A stretch of DNA of 64,000 nt from Brachionus manjavacas (lineage: Eukaryota; Rotifera; Eurotatoria; Ploima; Brachionidae). Shown here piece after piece: positions 9,721 through 21,700 of this stretch (position 1 is its first letter; each line of letters starts with the position of its first letter). A model generated the notes under the pieces. That model was not told the DNA's origin. It was given only the letters and a program-made list of their open reading frames with translations, and ran no database searches. A program made the translations under genes and the position numbers. The stretch covers positions 2,463,501-2,527,500 of the forward strand of contig JAHQIY010000005.1 of the NCBI GenBank assembly GCA_019054805.1. Direction: 5' to 3'.

Positions 9721-12700
9721 TTAAATATAAATTGGCGGCTTGTTCGAATTTAAATTTCCGGTAACATTTTCTTTGCCTATTTGATTCGAACCTTCATTCA
9801 AACTATCTGTTGTGGCATAAGAGTTAAAATTAGTGCTTTCCTTCAACTGGACTTTGTCGTTCATTGTCTTCTCGGAATAATTATCTTCATTCAGTGTCTT
9901 GCATGAAGTTGTAACAGAAGCCATCATCGAAGTGATTGTCGGCGAAAGATTTCTTTCCTGAGTATCCATGTTGTTCACATTTTCTATATTTTTAAAATCC
10001 ATTTTTTCGCTATCAGATTTCAATAAATTTTGATTAGCAGATATATTTTTAATAAAAGATTTAAAACTATTGTCATTATCATACTCATCCATCGAATTGG
10101 AAAAAAGTTTGCTATCAGTGGTTTCGTCGAAAAACCGACGAAATGTGAACTCGTACAGAACTGGGTTACCAGACCCATTTTGGCTTCCATTCAAATCCGA
10201 ATAATCACCGCCATTTCTATAAGTACTCGAGTATCCCCGGTGCACATTTTGACTTTGTAAATTCCGAGTTCGATTTAGCTGATCAATTCTAGCCTTTCGG
10301 TCGGCCAAAATCGAAGAATCAATAGGCTCAAAATTTGAAGTGTCTGTGGGGTGTTTTATGATCGGCTTGTATAAAGCTTCTGATCGCCGTAAGTTAGGAC
10401 CGAAATCGAAGCTCTTAAAAAATGGATGCGCTTTTATGCCATCAGCACCGAGTCTTGTTTCGGCGTCAGTACACAATTTGAATATTAAATCTTTGGCTTC
10501 AAGGCTAATTTTGACTACTTCCGGAATTTTAAGAGTGTTCTTCCAATTAATTACTTTTGCTTGTGTTCCCAGAGCTGTCTCGTCTCTAAAAGGCGGTTCA
10601 CCGATGATCATTTCATACAAAATCACACCAACTGACCACCAGTCACACGATTTTGTGTAGCCTTTACGAGACAAAATTTCTGGCGCTATGTAATTAGGTG
10701 TACCAACCAAAGAATGTGCCATCAGTCGACGCTCGCTGTTTTTTTGAAGCTTGTTAATTTTTTTGTCAAGAATACGATTCGGAGCGTCATCTTAAAAAAA
10801 AAGCTTAATTTAACAAATATTAAACCCAAATCTAAATAATAAATATTATTTTTTTAATTTATTTATTGAGTTTATGTTCTTTAAATACAGATAAAATTAA
10901 TCTAAATATTTAGTAAAACAATTTTAGTACAATAAAAACCTTGAGACCTTTACACTTTATCTGAGCCAAAATGAAAAATTCAGATCGAAAGAATTGTAAA
11001 TATCAAGAATTCGTAAATTGTCGGACAAATTTCAAAATTTAATTTTTGTTTTATTCATAAAAGAGAACAAACTAACTTCAGAATTCTTTAAAATATTGTG
11101 TAAAAAATGAAAATATTAATAAAGAAAAATTAAAGAAAATGTTTATTATTCTAATTATTCAATGTCATTTTTAATTATTTTTAAATTTCAATTAAATATG
11201 ACTATTTTCCTCAAAAAATTTGGAAAATTTTAAAGTTTTCCTTATTAAAAATTAAAAGTTAAAAAAAATAAATAATTTTATGTTCAGCTAAAGGTTAGAG
11301 AAATTAATATTGTAAATAATAGTTAATATTCTATAATTCAAAAAACATTTCGTAAATTGGCTATCAAGTTTGAAAAGGGGCAATTTTTTTTATTTTGTGA
11401 GCGAGCTAATGCTTTATGGAAAAATATTAAATCGTCATTTCAATGATTAAATCATCACATAAAATCAAAATTGATTGTCATATAAAATTAAACGGGGTCC
11501 GGGGCAGGGCCCTGGTTTAAGGATTCAGGTATGTTGTTGAATAGAGAACTATTAGTTAAAATTAAAATTAATAATTAAACTTTTAATGAATTAAAATCTT
11601 TAACTAAATTATCCAAATGACGATTTAATTATTGATATGACGGGTTTCTTTTCAGTTTAAGAACGATTCCATTGTTTTTTTATTTCATCAATTATTATAT
11701 TATATTTTATCTTTAAATGTGTTGAAGCGGTGACAAACATAAAGCAAAAATGGCATTATACAATATATATATATATATTTATATGAAATCGACTAATCTT
11801 TTTTATCTTAAGATAAAAAACAAACCAAAGAATGCATTTTTATAAATGTTTTTTTTGTCGATTTGGATTATTCCAAGGGGGGATAAAGGGTAAATGTGGT
11901 TTTATGTTAATTTTGAGGTAAAATGGATGAGTTTTTTCCAAAAAACTTATTGACTGTCTTTATCAAAATTATTAACGAACTAAAATTTTTATTTTAATTT
12001 AATTTTTTATCTAGTATTTCGAATGAAATCATAGAATCATAAGCTACAGTAAATAGTTTTGAATTCGAAAGTTTATGATAATTATAATTTAATCTTCAAA
12101 AATTTTTACCCCTTTGAAAAATTTAAGCTTTACCACATCTTACTATAGTAACAATAACTATAGTAAGATGTGTGAAATTAATGGAATTCCTTATATCATT
12201 TTCTAAAAAATACTGTACTCTATTTTTCAATGTGTACTTAATATTAATATCAGTATGCTTGTTAGTATTTTTTCTAAGAAAGAAAAATGTCTTGGCAAAA
12301 AATATGTATCGAGAATTGTTTAAATATTTAATTTAATTATTATTTATTTAAAAAAAAAATAAACGAGAATAATTTTCTAACTAATCATACATCAATTTCT
12401 ATTATACAAAAATATTTTCAAATTACATTTTCATTTGAAATGCAAACATATTTAAAAAATTTGCTCAAATATACTCAAAATTCACATTTTAAAACTTTAC
12501 AGAGAAAAAGCTTTTGATATAAAGTATGAAATTGACAGTAATCACTGAAGAAAACGAGTAATTAAATTTTCAACAAAAAAAAAATTCAAGAAATACTGAT
12601 TTACATTAATTTTTTAAATACTCAATTTTATTAGAAATTAAAAATAAAATTCAAAATCCTTTAGGAAATATCTTTTTTTTGGTAATTTGTTTGTAAAGGG

Positions 12701-15700
12701 TGAAAATAAGAGCAATGGATGAAAACAATTTTGCTGAAGTAGCATAAAATTTGAATTGAAGATAAAAAGAAAGTTTAAGCTACAAACAGAAACTTTTTAT
12801 ATGCATTAATTTATAAATACTCAAGATATTTTATTAAATAACAATTTAAAATTAGTTTGCAGAACTAAGTTTTAAATTTAACAAATTGTTTGGGGCTTAA
12901 AAACGCTAAACTCTCATCGCTATCATATAGAGCGGAGCTTGAAGACGGCTAAAAGAGAACTCAAATAAAAAAAATTAATGATCATAGTACCTTTGATAAA
13001 AACTTGCTTTAGCTTGCTTTTTTTTTAATTTTTTTTTCTCTCTAAGTAAAAGTTTCAAGAAAAAAGCTTTTGGATTTTCATGTCTAATGAATTTCTAAAA
13101 AAATTATTGTTTTGAGTCAAAAAAAGAATTTTTTGAATTTTTTTAAAGTTTATTTAAATTTTGAATCCCTCTCAAACAAAAGTTTCTTGTTTCACTTTTG
13201 AATTTAAACTCTTCGTAATTTATTAAATATTTGTTAATTCTATTTTATTATTTCTCTATCCATAAATCAATATTTAAAAATGTCCTGAAATTTTTTTAAA
13301 AAATATCTTATAAAAACTATTAATCTGAAAATTATTGACATAAAACGAAATAATACTTTATTTATCTAATTTTAAAAATTAAATTTTTTAGAACATTAAT
13401 TCTTGAGTTCTCATTTTAATATTCAAGATATTAAAAATTGGATCTACCCCAATAATCAATTAGCTTAATTTAAATTTTAATACCTGACTTTCTAAATAAA
13501 ATTCAAGTTATCTTAAGTTACAATTACTGACAAGGAAAATTAAAAAAAATATCGGCTTGATATAATCATTTCACCAAAGTTTCTGAAAAATCACGATTTT
13601 TAATAAAATATCATAAAAATGACAAATTATCTATAAATTTAATTTACAATATCAAAAATAAAGGTTACCCATAAAAAATTCTGTTTACAAATAAAATTAA
13701 ATAAAAGTAGTAAAGAGTGAATTCTCTTATAAATTAATCATTTTCTTTATTTTTCCACCAAGTTTTGACCAGAAAAGAATAAGAATGTGGCATATGGTTT
13801 TTAATAAATTTTAATTAATAAATTATCTTCAGCGTCGAAGCATTTATTGTTGCGAGTTCGTGATCATATTTTGTATTTGTATTTTAGTTTAAAAAAAAAC
13901 TGATTTCAAAATCGATCATTTTGAAATTTAAAAAAACATATTTTAAAAATTTTTATGAAAAAAATTAGAATTAAAAAATATCTTAAAACCATTAAGTGTA
14001 AAGCTCAAAGATTTACATTTTTGAAAGATAATCGCAGCATATTTAGTCGGGTTAAAATAATTATAGTAATTCAGGGTTGAACTGTTAATGGGATAAAACC
14101 GTGAATTCTTCATTGAATTACTATAACTTTTCTTTGAAAAAAAAATGTTTCCATTAAATAAAAAAAAGCATATTAAAAACGTCTTAGATAATAAAAATAA
14201 CCAATAAAAGAAATATTTTTATTTTTTTTATTTCATTTAAACGACTAATCTTCGCTACTTAAAGGAAAATGCCGATCTTCAAAAAAAAATTTTATTGATA
14301 ATTAGTAAAAATTTGAACAAAGAACTCTATTGAATTTAATTTTTTATTCTGATTAAGAATTTCTTTTTGATAAATTCCCAAATTTAACCAATTTTCAGTT
14401 ATTTCAGAATTATGAAAAAAACTTTTTAAAAATGCCGAGAAGTAACTTCCAAATAACCCAAAAAGCTTATAGCGAAGAAACTTTACAATATCCATTGCCG
14501 AAATTGAAGCTAAAAATTTAAACATACATCAAGCTTCTGTGCGCTTTAACATTCCAAATTCAACACTTAACGATCGAATAAATGGAAAGTATAAAAGACC
14601 TTCCAATGGTTAAGTTGCTAATCCATGGATCCCTAAAGAATTTGAAACGCTTTTAGCTTAAGTGTTCAAACAATTAGCTGATTTATAAGACAGTATTTGG
14701 AAAAGTCAAAACAAATCAGAACAAATGGATTTCTTGTGAGAAATGTAGCAATTTGTATTGTGGGAAATGCCTTCCAAGAGGCTTTGATTTAAAAATGGAA
14801 TTTTTTTGTTCAAAAAAGTGTTCTAAATTTGATTAATTTTGTTTTAAAATAGGATGCATATATTTTCTTATACTTTTTTTGAACTAAAATTACTTGAATT
14901 TATGTAATTCACGGATATACTCCAATATAAGGGTTGAATGGTAATGAACCATCTTTTTTATTTTAACTATAAATTGTGAACCATTATTTTATTTTAAATA
15001 AAGTTTTTTTTTTTTAAATTAAAGACACTATTCTCTTTTATTATTTTATATTTTTTCGAAAAAAAATTCTCAAAACTAAATAGCGATCAAATAAAAGAAT
15101 TCACAGTTTTGCCCCATTTGACGATATTAATTAGCAAAATAAAATTGAGACCATTGATTGAAAATATTACTGAATAAAGATTGAAAATAAATCTATTTAA
15201 ATAAATTTATTTATTTTTGGCGAAATTAATTTATGATAAAATCAATAACGTCAAATAGCATGAATAATACAAATTATTGAAATTCAGCAATTTAAATCTT
15301 TTTTCAGTAATATTTTAAAGAAATATTCGTGAAAATAAAATTAATGGCCAAAAATATCGAATTGCTTACGACCAAATTCAAAATTTTTGACAAAAATTCC
15401 TAATTTTTTTTTGTCATCAAATTTAGTCAATTTTTTCTAACAAAAATTAAACATTTTTCATGTACGATCAAAAAATAATTTTCCACGAGTTTTCCTCGCT
15501 CACACACTCATACATATTTACTGATCTACTGATTATTTTTATGGCATAAAAAAAAAACCTTCTCAATAAAAATCGCCTGTCCAAAAAATTTGAAGCTTTT
15601 CAACTTTGGCGATAAAAATAATAAAAATTGAAAATTAAAAAATTAAAAAGCATTTTCCACATTTGGCTAATAGTTAATGTTTTGGAAAAACAAAATTTAA

Positions 15701-17510
15701 AATTACCTATTATGTAATTTTGAGTATTGTGAGTCCAGTGAAATCCAGTGCATAGACCAAAATCGGTAAGTTTTATATGGCCATTTCGATCTATCAAAAT
15801 GTTATCTGGTTTGATATCGCGATGAATAAAGCCCAGATTGTGAACACTCTCAATGGCACATGTCAACTCGCCAATATAAAACTGAGCCAATTTTTCACTA
15901 AATACGCCTTTTTTGATCAGCAAATTCATTAGGTCACCACCAGGCACATAGTCCATGACAAAATAGAGATTTTCATCATCCTGAAACGAGTAGTACAATT
16001 TCACTACCCATTCATTGTCGGCTTCGGCCAAAATGTCCCGTTCAGCCTTTACATGAGCAGCCTGATTCCTGTTAAACACATCGGACTTGTGCAGTACTTT
16101 CATTGCGTACAAACGCTGAGGGTCATCTTTTTTGCGCACCAAATCAACTTGACCAAAAGCACCAATGCCCAATGTTTGTATCTGCTCAAACATTGACTTG
16201 TTCATCTTGGCACGTCTCAACCGCAAATAATTGGTCTCTTTTTGACGCAACAACTTTCTCATTTGCTCTCTGACCTCATTAGATAGGCCCACTTTTTGCA
16301 TTTCGTTCTCAAGCTGCAGTCGCCTGTATTCTCTTGCTTTGTGGTGTTTGAGCACGTTTTCAGCATGTTGTTCCATAAAGAACTTGAACGCCTGAGGCGA
16401 ACATTGTCGAATTGCGCTAAAAGTGGACGCATTCGACGAATTCGACGACATGGTTGCATTTTTCAATCGCTGCTCCTCCAAATCCTTGATGGCTTGCTCG
16501 TAGGGCACGGGCGGTGGCGGCCGAGCCATTGGCAAATTGTTCTGCATCTCGGTGTCTTCTATTTTGCCCGGATACGGCGGCGGTGGTGGCTGCTTTTTGC
16601 GGTCAAAAAAAGTGTACAAATTTGATTGTATGAAAAATTGGTAGTTTTGCATGTTTTCGTCCTGGACGCCTGTGTGGTTGAAAACACTGTTGTTGTTTGC
16701 GGACGAGTTGAACGAGCCCTCGAAGTCAAAATTGCGGCTATTGTTGCCTTTTTCCGAGTTGAAGCTGTTCTCCAGCACTTGGTTGAGCAGATTTTTGTGC
16801 TGTTTGGAGTGAAAAATTTGAGGCGGAGCGTTTGGTGGTGGCGGTGGCAAATTGGCCGGTGGGGGAAGCTTTTTGCCCATCGACGACTCGTAGCTCGGAG
16901 GGGGAGGCGGCGGAGGCTGAAGTCTCTTTTTGCCATATTCAGGCAGTTGTTCGGCTATTCGACGAGCACTCTCTGGCGGCACAATTGCCTGCTGGGCTTT
17001 TGGTTTGACCACTTTTTTCGACTGCACCGACTGAATTACCAAGGGAGACTTGCAAATTTTGGGCCTTAGATATTTGGGAACTGGAAGAGCGGCGCTGGAC
17101 CGCTTCATGCTCGTGCTCGCATTTTCGACAGCCATTTGGTCGTCGGCTTTTTGCGCCGGTGGCGCCGTCGACTTTGAAGGCGAGGACGGATACGGATAGT
17201 AGTTTTGATAGTTGGGAACATAAGAGTTGCTTGTTTGGTAAAATGTGCCAGACGAGTTTAACGACGAGTTGAGGAATGATAAATTTTGGTAGTTGGAATA
17301 CTGGTAGACGAGTGGCTGGGGCGAAGACTGGTAGGTAAAGTAGCTGAGATTGGCCTGGCTGGGTGGAGGTGGTGGAGGGGGCAGAGGCGGTGGCTGGAGC
17401 GACTGGGTTGCAAATTGGTAGCTATTCTGCGGATAGAACGAGTACATTTCGTTGTGGTTTTGAGACACTTTGGTGCTCAGCGTTGAGCTGGATCGATTGA
17501 ATTCTTCCAT
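9721..17510 (-). CDS. LATS: LATS/Warts serine/threonine kinase (Hippo pathway)
   Basis: Two coding exons, 17510..15707 and 10790..9721, joined in phase 1 give 957 aa, close to LATS1/2 and Warts (about 1090-1130). Known role: an NDR-family kinase that, with MOB1, phosphorylates YAP/Yorkie. Residues 1-370 are Gln/Pro-rich with PPPPPP runs and two PPxY-type motifs (PPSY, PPPY) of the kind bound by WW domains. About 375-430 is the MOB-binding helix (SPQAFKFFMEQHAENVLKHH). The kinase has GIGAFG at 448, Lys471, HRDIKPDN at 563 and DFG at 583. The activation segment holds Ser628 in AHSLVGTPNYIAPE, and the hydrophobic motif YEFTFRRFF holds Thr817. These are the sites targeted by autophosphorylation and Hpo/MST kinases. 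No UBA domain is evident. The N-terminal ATG is the first in the long open frame. A 4.9-kb intron splits the kinase domain just after DFG. Confidence 0.92.
11426..11629. repeat. Possible MITE with 15-bp terminal inverted repeats
   Basis: ATTAAATCGTCATTT at 11426-11440 is repeated perfectly in inverse at 11615-11629. Between them lies a short GC-rich core (11491-11516, GGGGTCCGGGGCAGGGCCC) that is very unlike the surrounding intron. No duplicated target site was seen. Chance cannot be excluded in such AT-rich DNA, but the GC core favours an inserted element. Confidence 0.35.
12134..12172. repeat. Perfect 16-bp hairpin in the LATS intron
   Basis: CACATCTTACTATAGT is followed by a 7-base loop and its exact reverse complement. 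No flanking element recognised. Confidence 0.7.
14084..15122 (+). mobile_element. Internally deleted pogo/Tigger-family transposon (psq-type HTH plus Cys finger)
   Basis: Outer repeats GATAAAACCGTGAATTC (14092-14108) and, inverted, GAATTCACAGTTTTGCCCC (15098-15116) resemble pogo-group ends. Inside on the plus strand, 14497-14640 reads IHQASVRFNIPNSTLNDR then INGKYKRPSNG and NPWIPKEFETLLA, a pipsqueak-type helix-turn-helix of a DDE transposase. At about 14720-14825 it reads WISCEKCSNLYCGKCLP then FFCSKKC, the PHD-like Cys finger found at the C-terminus of such transposases. The catalytic DDE part between them is missing, so this is a non-autonomous deletion copy. It lies in the LATS intron, opposite in direction to the gene. 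Confidence 0.6.
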
Positions 17511-17598
17511 TTTGCCGGCAAAGAAAAGGAAAAATATGTTCAGTAGTTTTTTTTCTTTTTTAGCTTGACATTGCTTTGCCTATTCTAGAAAAACAAAA

Positions 17599-18707
17599 AT
17601 GGTAGAGCAACTTAGTGAGCAAGTGAGTGAGCTATGCGAATATTTTGGAAAATATTTTAGTTTGCCAAACAAGCAATTGAAGAAAAAGAAGATATGCAGA
17701 GAGAGAGCATTCTTTGAATTTTTATCGAATATTTGATTGAAATTACGAAAAAAAATCAAAATGATTTAAAAATTCTTTTAATTAAATTCTAAATTATTTG
17801 TTAATTAATCAGGAGTTGGGCAACAAAAAAAAAGTAGGAAAAGAAAGAAATATTTTAGATTTTTTGTTAAAATACAATTAAGATGTAATTTGATAGGAAA
17901 ATATCAAACAGACGGCGACGTAATGTACACGGATTAAAATTCCAATTAGGTGATAGAGATTTTGAGTTGAAATTATAAACAAGTTTAAAGGAGAAAAGAA
18001 AACAAAATTGTTTTCATTAAATTACAACATTTTTTTACTCTTCAAAGATTAAATTAAGCTGTTTTGTCAGTGTATGCTTTAGATACAGTTATTCAATGTT
18101 GCTCGAAATTTGACCTGAACGCAAAAATTACTTTATTTTCCTTCAAAGTATTTGAATTATAAATTTTTCAAATTGAATCGATCTAGAAATTTAATTTTGT
18201 TCTATCTTTTTGAAATTAGTCTAAATCTGTTAAGACTTCGAAATGTTTTAAAGACAGATTTCAAAAGTCTAAATAAAAAATAAATTTTACCTATAAAATG
18301 TCTAATTTAAATTCTTTACGCAAAAATGTTATTAACTTTGATAAAAATTTAAAAAATGTGAAATCAGAATGAGAGAATTTTAATTGCAAGCTAATTGAAT
18401 CATAAAAAATTAAAAGCGGTTTTTTTCCAAAATAATTTAGCAAAAAAGACATTCGCACTGAATTTATCAACTAAAATAATTTTCTTATTTGTTGATTACA
18501 GAGATAGTTGGTAACTTGGAAGCTCTAAATTTTAAAGACTGTTTGTTGAGGCTAAATGAGCATTTTGATATTAAATTGAATAATATTAATAAAGAAGAAT
18601 TAGTTAGGAAAATAATTAATCTTTGTCGTTTGATTTCTGAGGATGAACTGAACTCCTCTTTCTATAAAAATATTTTATACAAAGTTCTTGGGGAACAAGT
18701 TACTTAA
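17599..18707 (+). CDS. Possible small two-exon gene divergent from LATS, unknown function
   Basis: The best part is 18502-18707, an exon-like frame after a good acceptor (TTGATTACAG) that reads LNFKDCLLRLNEHFDIKL, then KEELVRKIINLCRLISEDEL and ends VLGEQVT before a stop; its composition is amphipathic and helical. A candidate first exon is 17599-17614 (ATG GTA GAG CAA CTT A, donor GTGAGC), whose phase fits and would give about 73 aa. If right, its start lies only 89 bp from the LATS start, head-to-head. I do not recognise the family. The first exon is speculative and the last exon may belong to another transcript. Confidence 0.3.
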
Positions 18708-18719
18708 GTTTTCTTTATT

Positions 18720-21700
18720 TTTTATTTTATAATAATTTTTATATATGTTTTTTTATTTTAAATCGTCCATGGGACATAAATAATAAATAATTTGTCGATT
18801 ACTTCTCTGATATTTTATTTTATAGGGGATACCTTATTTTTAGACTAATCAAATTTTTTTGTTGGAACTTAAATAATTTTTAAATCTTCAATTTTCGACA
18901 CCTTTCCATTTGTGTTTTTAAGATTTGTAATTTAGACAAAAAAACTAAATTTTGTAGCATAAAGAGGAATTTGAATATAAATTAATCCTTTTTGAAGATG
19001 GGACAAAGATCCTTCCCCAGGATCCATCTTTTTTTAATCAAATTGATTTAAAAATAAAAAAAAAAAACAACATTTTTGTTCATTCTTAAAAGCTAAATGG
19101 CCCTAAAAAAATTTATATTTTTTTTACCAATTTAAGTCGTATTGACAAAATTTAAGAATTATTTGAAATGTTTCTTTCTGAAAAATCAATTAGATAGTAG
19201 ATGTAAAATTATTACAAATGCGATTTTTAATTTGGTAAAAAATTCTTCGATTTGATAAAATAAAATTATAAATTGATAGTTATTAGCTATGAAAATAAAG
19301 AAAAATTTTTTAAAATTAATTGTAATTTTTAGATAATTGAAAACGTGCGAGCAAATTTTATTTCTTACCTATAAATAAAAATTAACGTTGTCCAATTTTT
19401 ATTTCAATTTAAATACAATTGATTAAAAATAGAAAATGCACCAACTCGTCAAATATGAAGAACAAGTAGAAAAAATGATCCCCTCAAAGAAAGAAGTGAA
19501 TTCGAATGGTTTTAGTAATTAAATTATAGAGATATGAGCTTTCATTTGATTATTTAGTAAAAAATTTTCGTATATATTTAAAATGAACGATTTATCAATT
19601 TTTGAACAAATATCCAGAAATTTGAAAAAAAAATTGAAATTAATTATCAATAAGCTTTTTTTTTTTAAATATCAAAAAATGAAATACTTTAATTAGCTTT
19701 CGCAATATTCAAAAATTTATTCTTAAACAAAAAATTTAAAATTGATTTTAGATATTATGTAAAAATAAAGCAAACTTAAAATATTTGATCTGTAGCCAAG
19801 AGTGACAAATTGTTAAGAGAATTTTTATTTTAAGTTTATAAAATTGCCTTTTTGTTTCGTAGATAAAATATCAAATTTAGTTCCTGAAAATATGTTTATT
19901 TGAGTCAATTTCTTCATTTAAATAACAAGCAAAAAAAATAACTAATTAATTCATTTGATTTTAATGAATGAATTGAGGTAATAATCAAAGACACGTATTG
20001 AATCTTTTTTGAAATAAAAAACTAATTTTTGGCAGAAAATTTCTATGAATTGAATTGATTCACTACATATTCTAATCAAGCTTCAATTTTGTTTTTAAAA
20101 ATTGAAAAAAAATTAATTTTTTCTATTTAAAGCAAAGTTTCTAGCAATGTGATGCGATAAAATTAAGCTTTAATTTTAAATTTTGAATTTTAACTGAATT
20201 ATATTTTTAAAGGAGTTTTAGCAAAAGTAATTTAAGGAATAAAAATATTTGAAACTAAAGAATTAATAAGGGACCAAATTAAAAAAAAGATGATATAATT
20301 TTTTTTCCTATTTGATCATTGTTCTAAGCATTTAGAGCAATTTTCAAAAAAAGTAATATCATTGTTTTTGTTGGTATTTAGTAATAAATTATCATTTAAA
20401 CTACAAACAAAAAAAATTTATTCATAAATTTTATAAAAGAAAAATTTCAAGTTATTTTATATTTTGAGTCATAGACTTTTATTAGCAAGCCATTATGTTT
20501 ATTTGAATAATAGTACTTTTACATTAGTTTTATTTAATTAAAATATCTAAAATTTAAATTTTCTTCATTTTATCAAGTGAATGTCTAATTTATTTAAAGA
20601 ATGTTGATTTTGTTTAGAATACAAAATTCAAATAATTGATAGCCTATCAATTGTAAATTAAAAAAAAAATAATAGAATATTAATCTAAAGATTCCTTTTT
20701 TTTCCAAATTTTTGAATTAGCATAAAAATAGTTTTGATGGCTTACTTAAACTGAACATTTTTTCTTTATCTTTTTTGCTCATCGACTTATTTTAAAAAAA
20801 TAATTTTAATTTCAATTTTGTTTCATTTTGATTGATTTTTTCTAATCAATTTGTATATTATTTAGTTCAAAAATCTCCTCAAGGCTAAATAAGTTCGATT
20901 TTTATAAATTTAATCTAAAATTTTATAATTAACAGCAATTGAAATCATTTCCAGTCGTTTTTCTTGCAGAAATATTTATTTAACTAATTAGAAAATTCAA
21001 AACTGAAAGATTAAAAGCTATATTTTTTTTTTAAATTCAAATTTTGATTAAAGTGTCTCTTCATTTAAATTGATTTAAACTTTTTTATACAAAAATGTTT
21101 ATGCTTAGGTATTGTTTTGACATGTTTAATAAAATACGTTTTAAAAAATTTTTTGATTTTTTCAGATGTAACAAAGTTCAATTTATTTAATGAAATTCAC
21201 TTGAACTAAAGAAAATCGGAAATTACTTAAATTTTTATCTTTTTTGCTATAAATTTTTTAAATCAAGCATTAACATTTTAAGAAATTGAGAAAAATTTTA
21301 GTTTTCCTTTTGATAGCGTTTATGATTGCTAAATAATTTTTAAATGATAATCAAAAACTTATTGGAAAGCTTATTCAAATAAATATTTCAATTTAAATAA
21401 TAAAAAATTAATGAATAAATATTTTTTTCTTTAAAATAATTTCAGTAAGGAAAATTTTTAAACTAGAAAATCCATTTTTATACATTAAATTTTTTGCTAA
21501 GTAAAGGAACTAAAGAATTTAGGAAGGCATTTTTGATTTTTTTTATTAATTTACTTTTTATCCGTTTAAGTTAATTATCGAAAAAATAAATGCTAATTTC
21601 CATGGTTTTGCTGTAATCGTTAGTTCGAAATTTAGCTTAAGTGGTTAAATTGATTAATTAAAAATAATTTTAATATTTTTTTATAAATTTAGCTGAATTA

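Larger units (their letters stand above)
10791..15706 (-). other. Large LATS intron carrying repeats
   Basis: The intron runs from a donor AG|GTAATT to an acceptor TTTTTTTAAG|AT on the minus strand. It holds a 15-bp inverted-repeat pair (11426-11629), a perfect hairpin (12134-12172) and a pogo-family element (about 14084-15122). The rest is AT-rich sequence in which I see nothing. Confidence 0.7.

Noticed and set aside
10030-10660. Plus-strand frames of 76 and 106 codons
   Set aside because: Antisense shadows of the LATS last exon, which has clear kinase motifs on the minus strand.
16259-17486. Several open frames of 66-147 codons on both strands across the first LATS exon
   Set aside because: They overlap the proline-rich kinase exon in other frames; the GC-rich codons of that exon lack stops in all frames. 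None has a domain.
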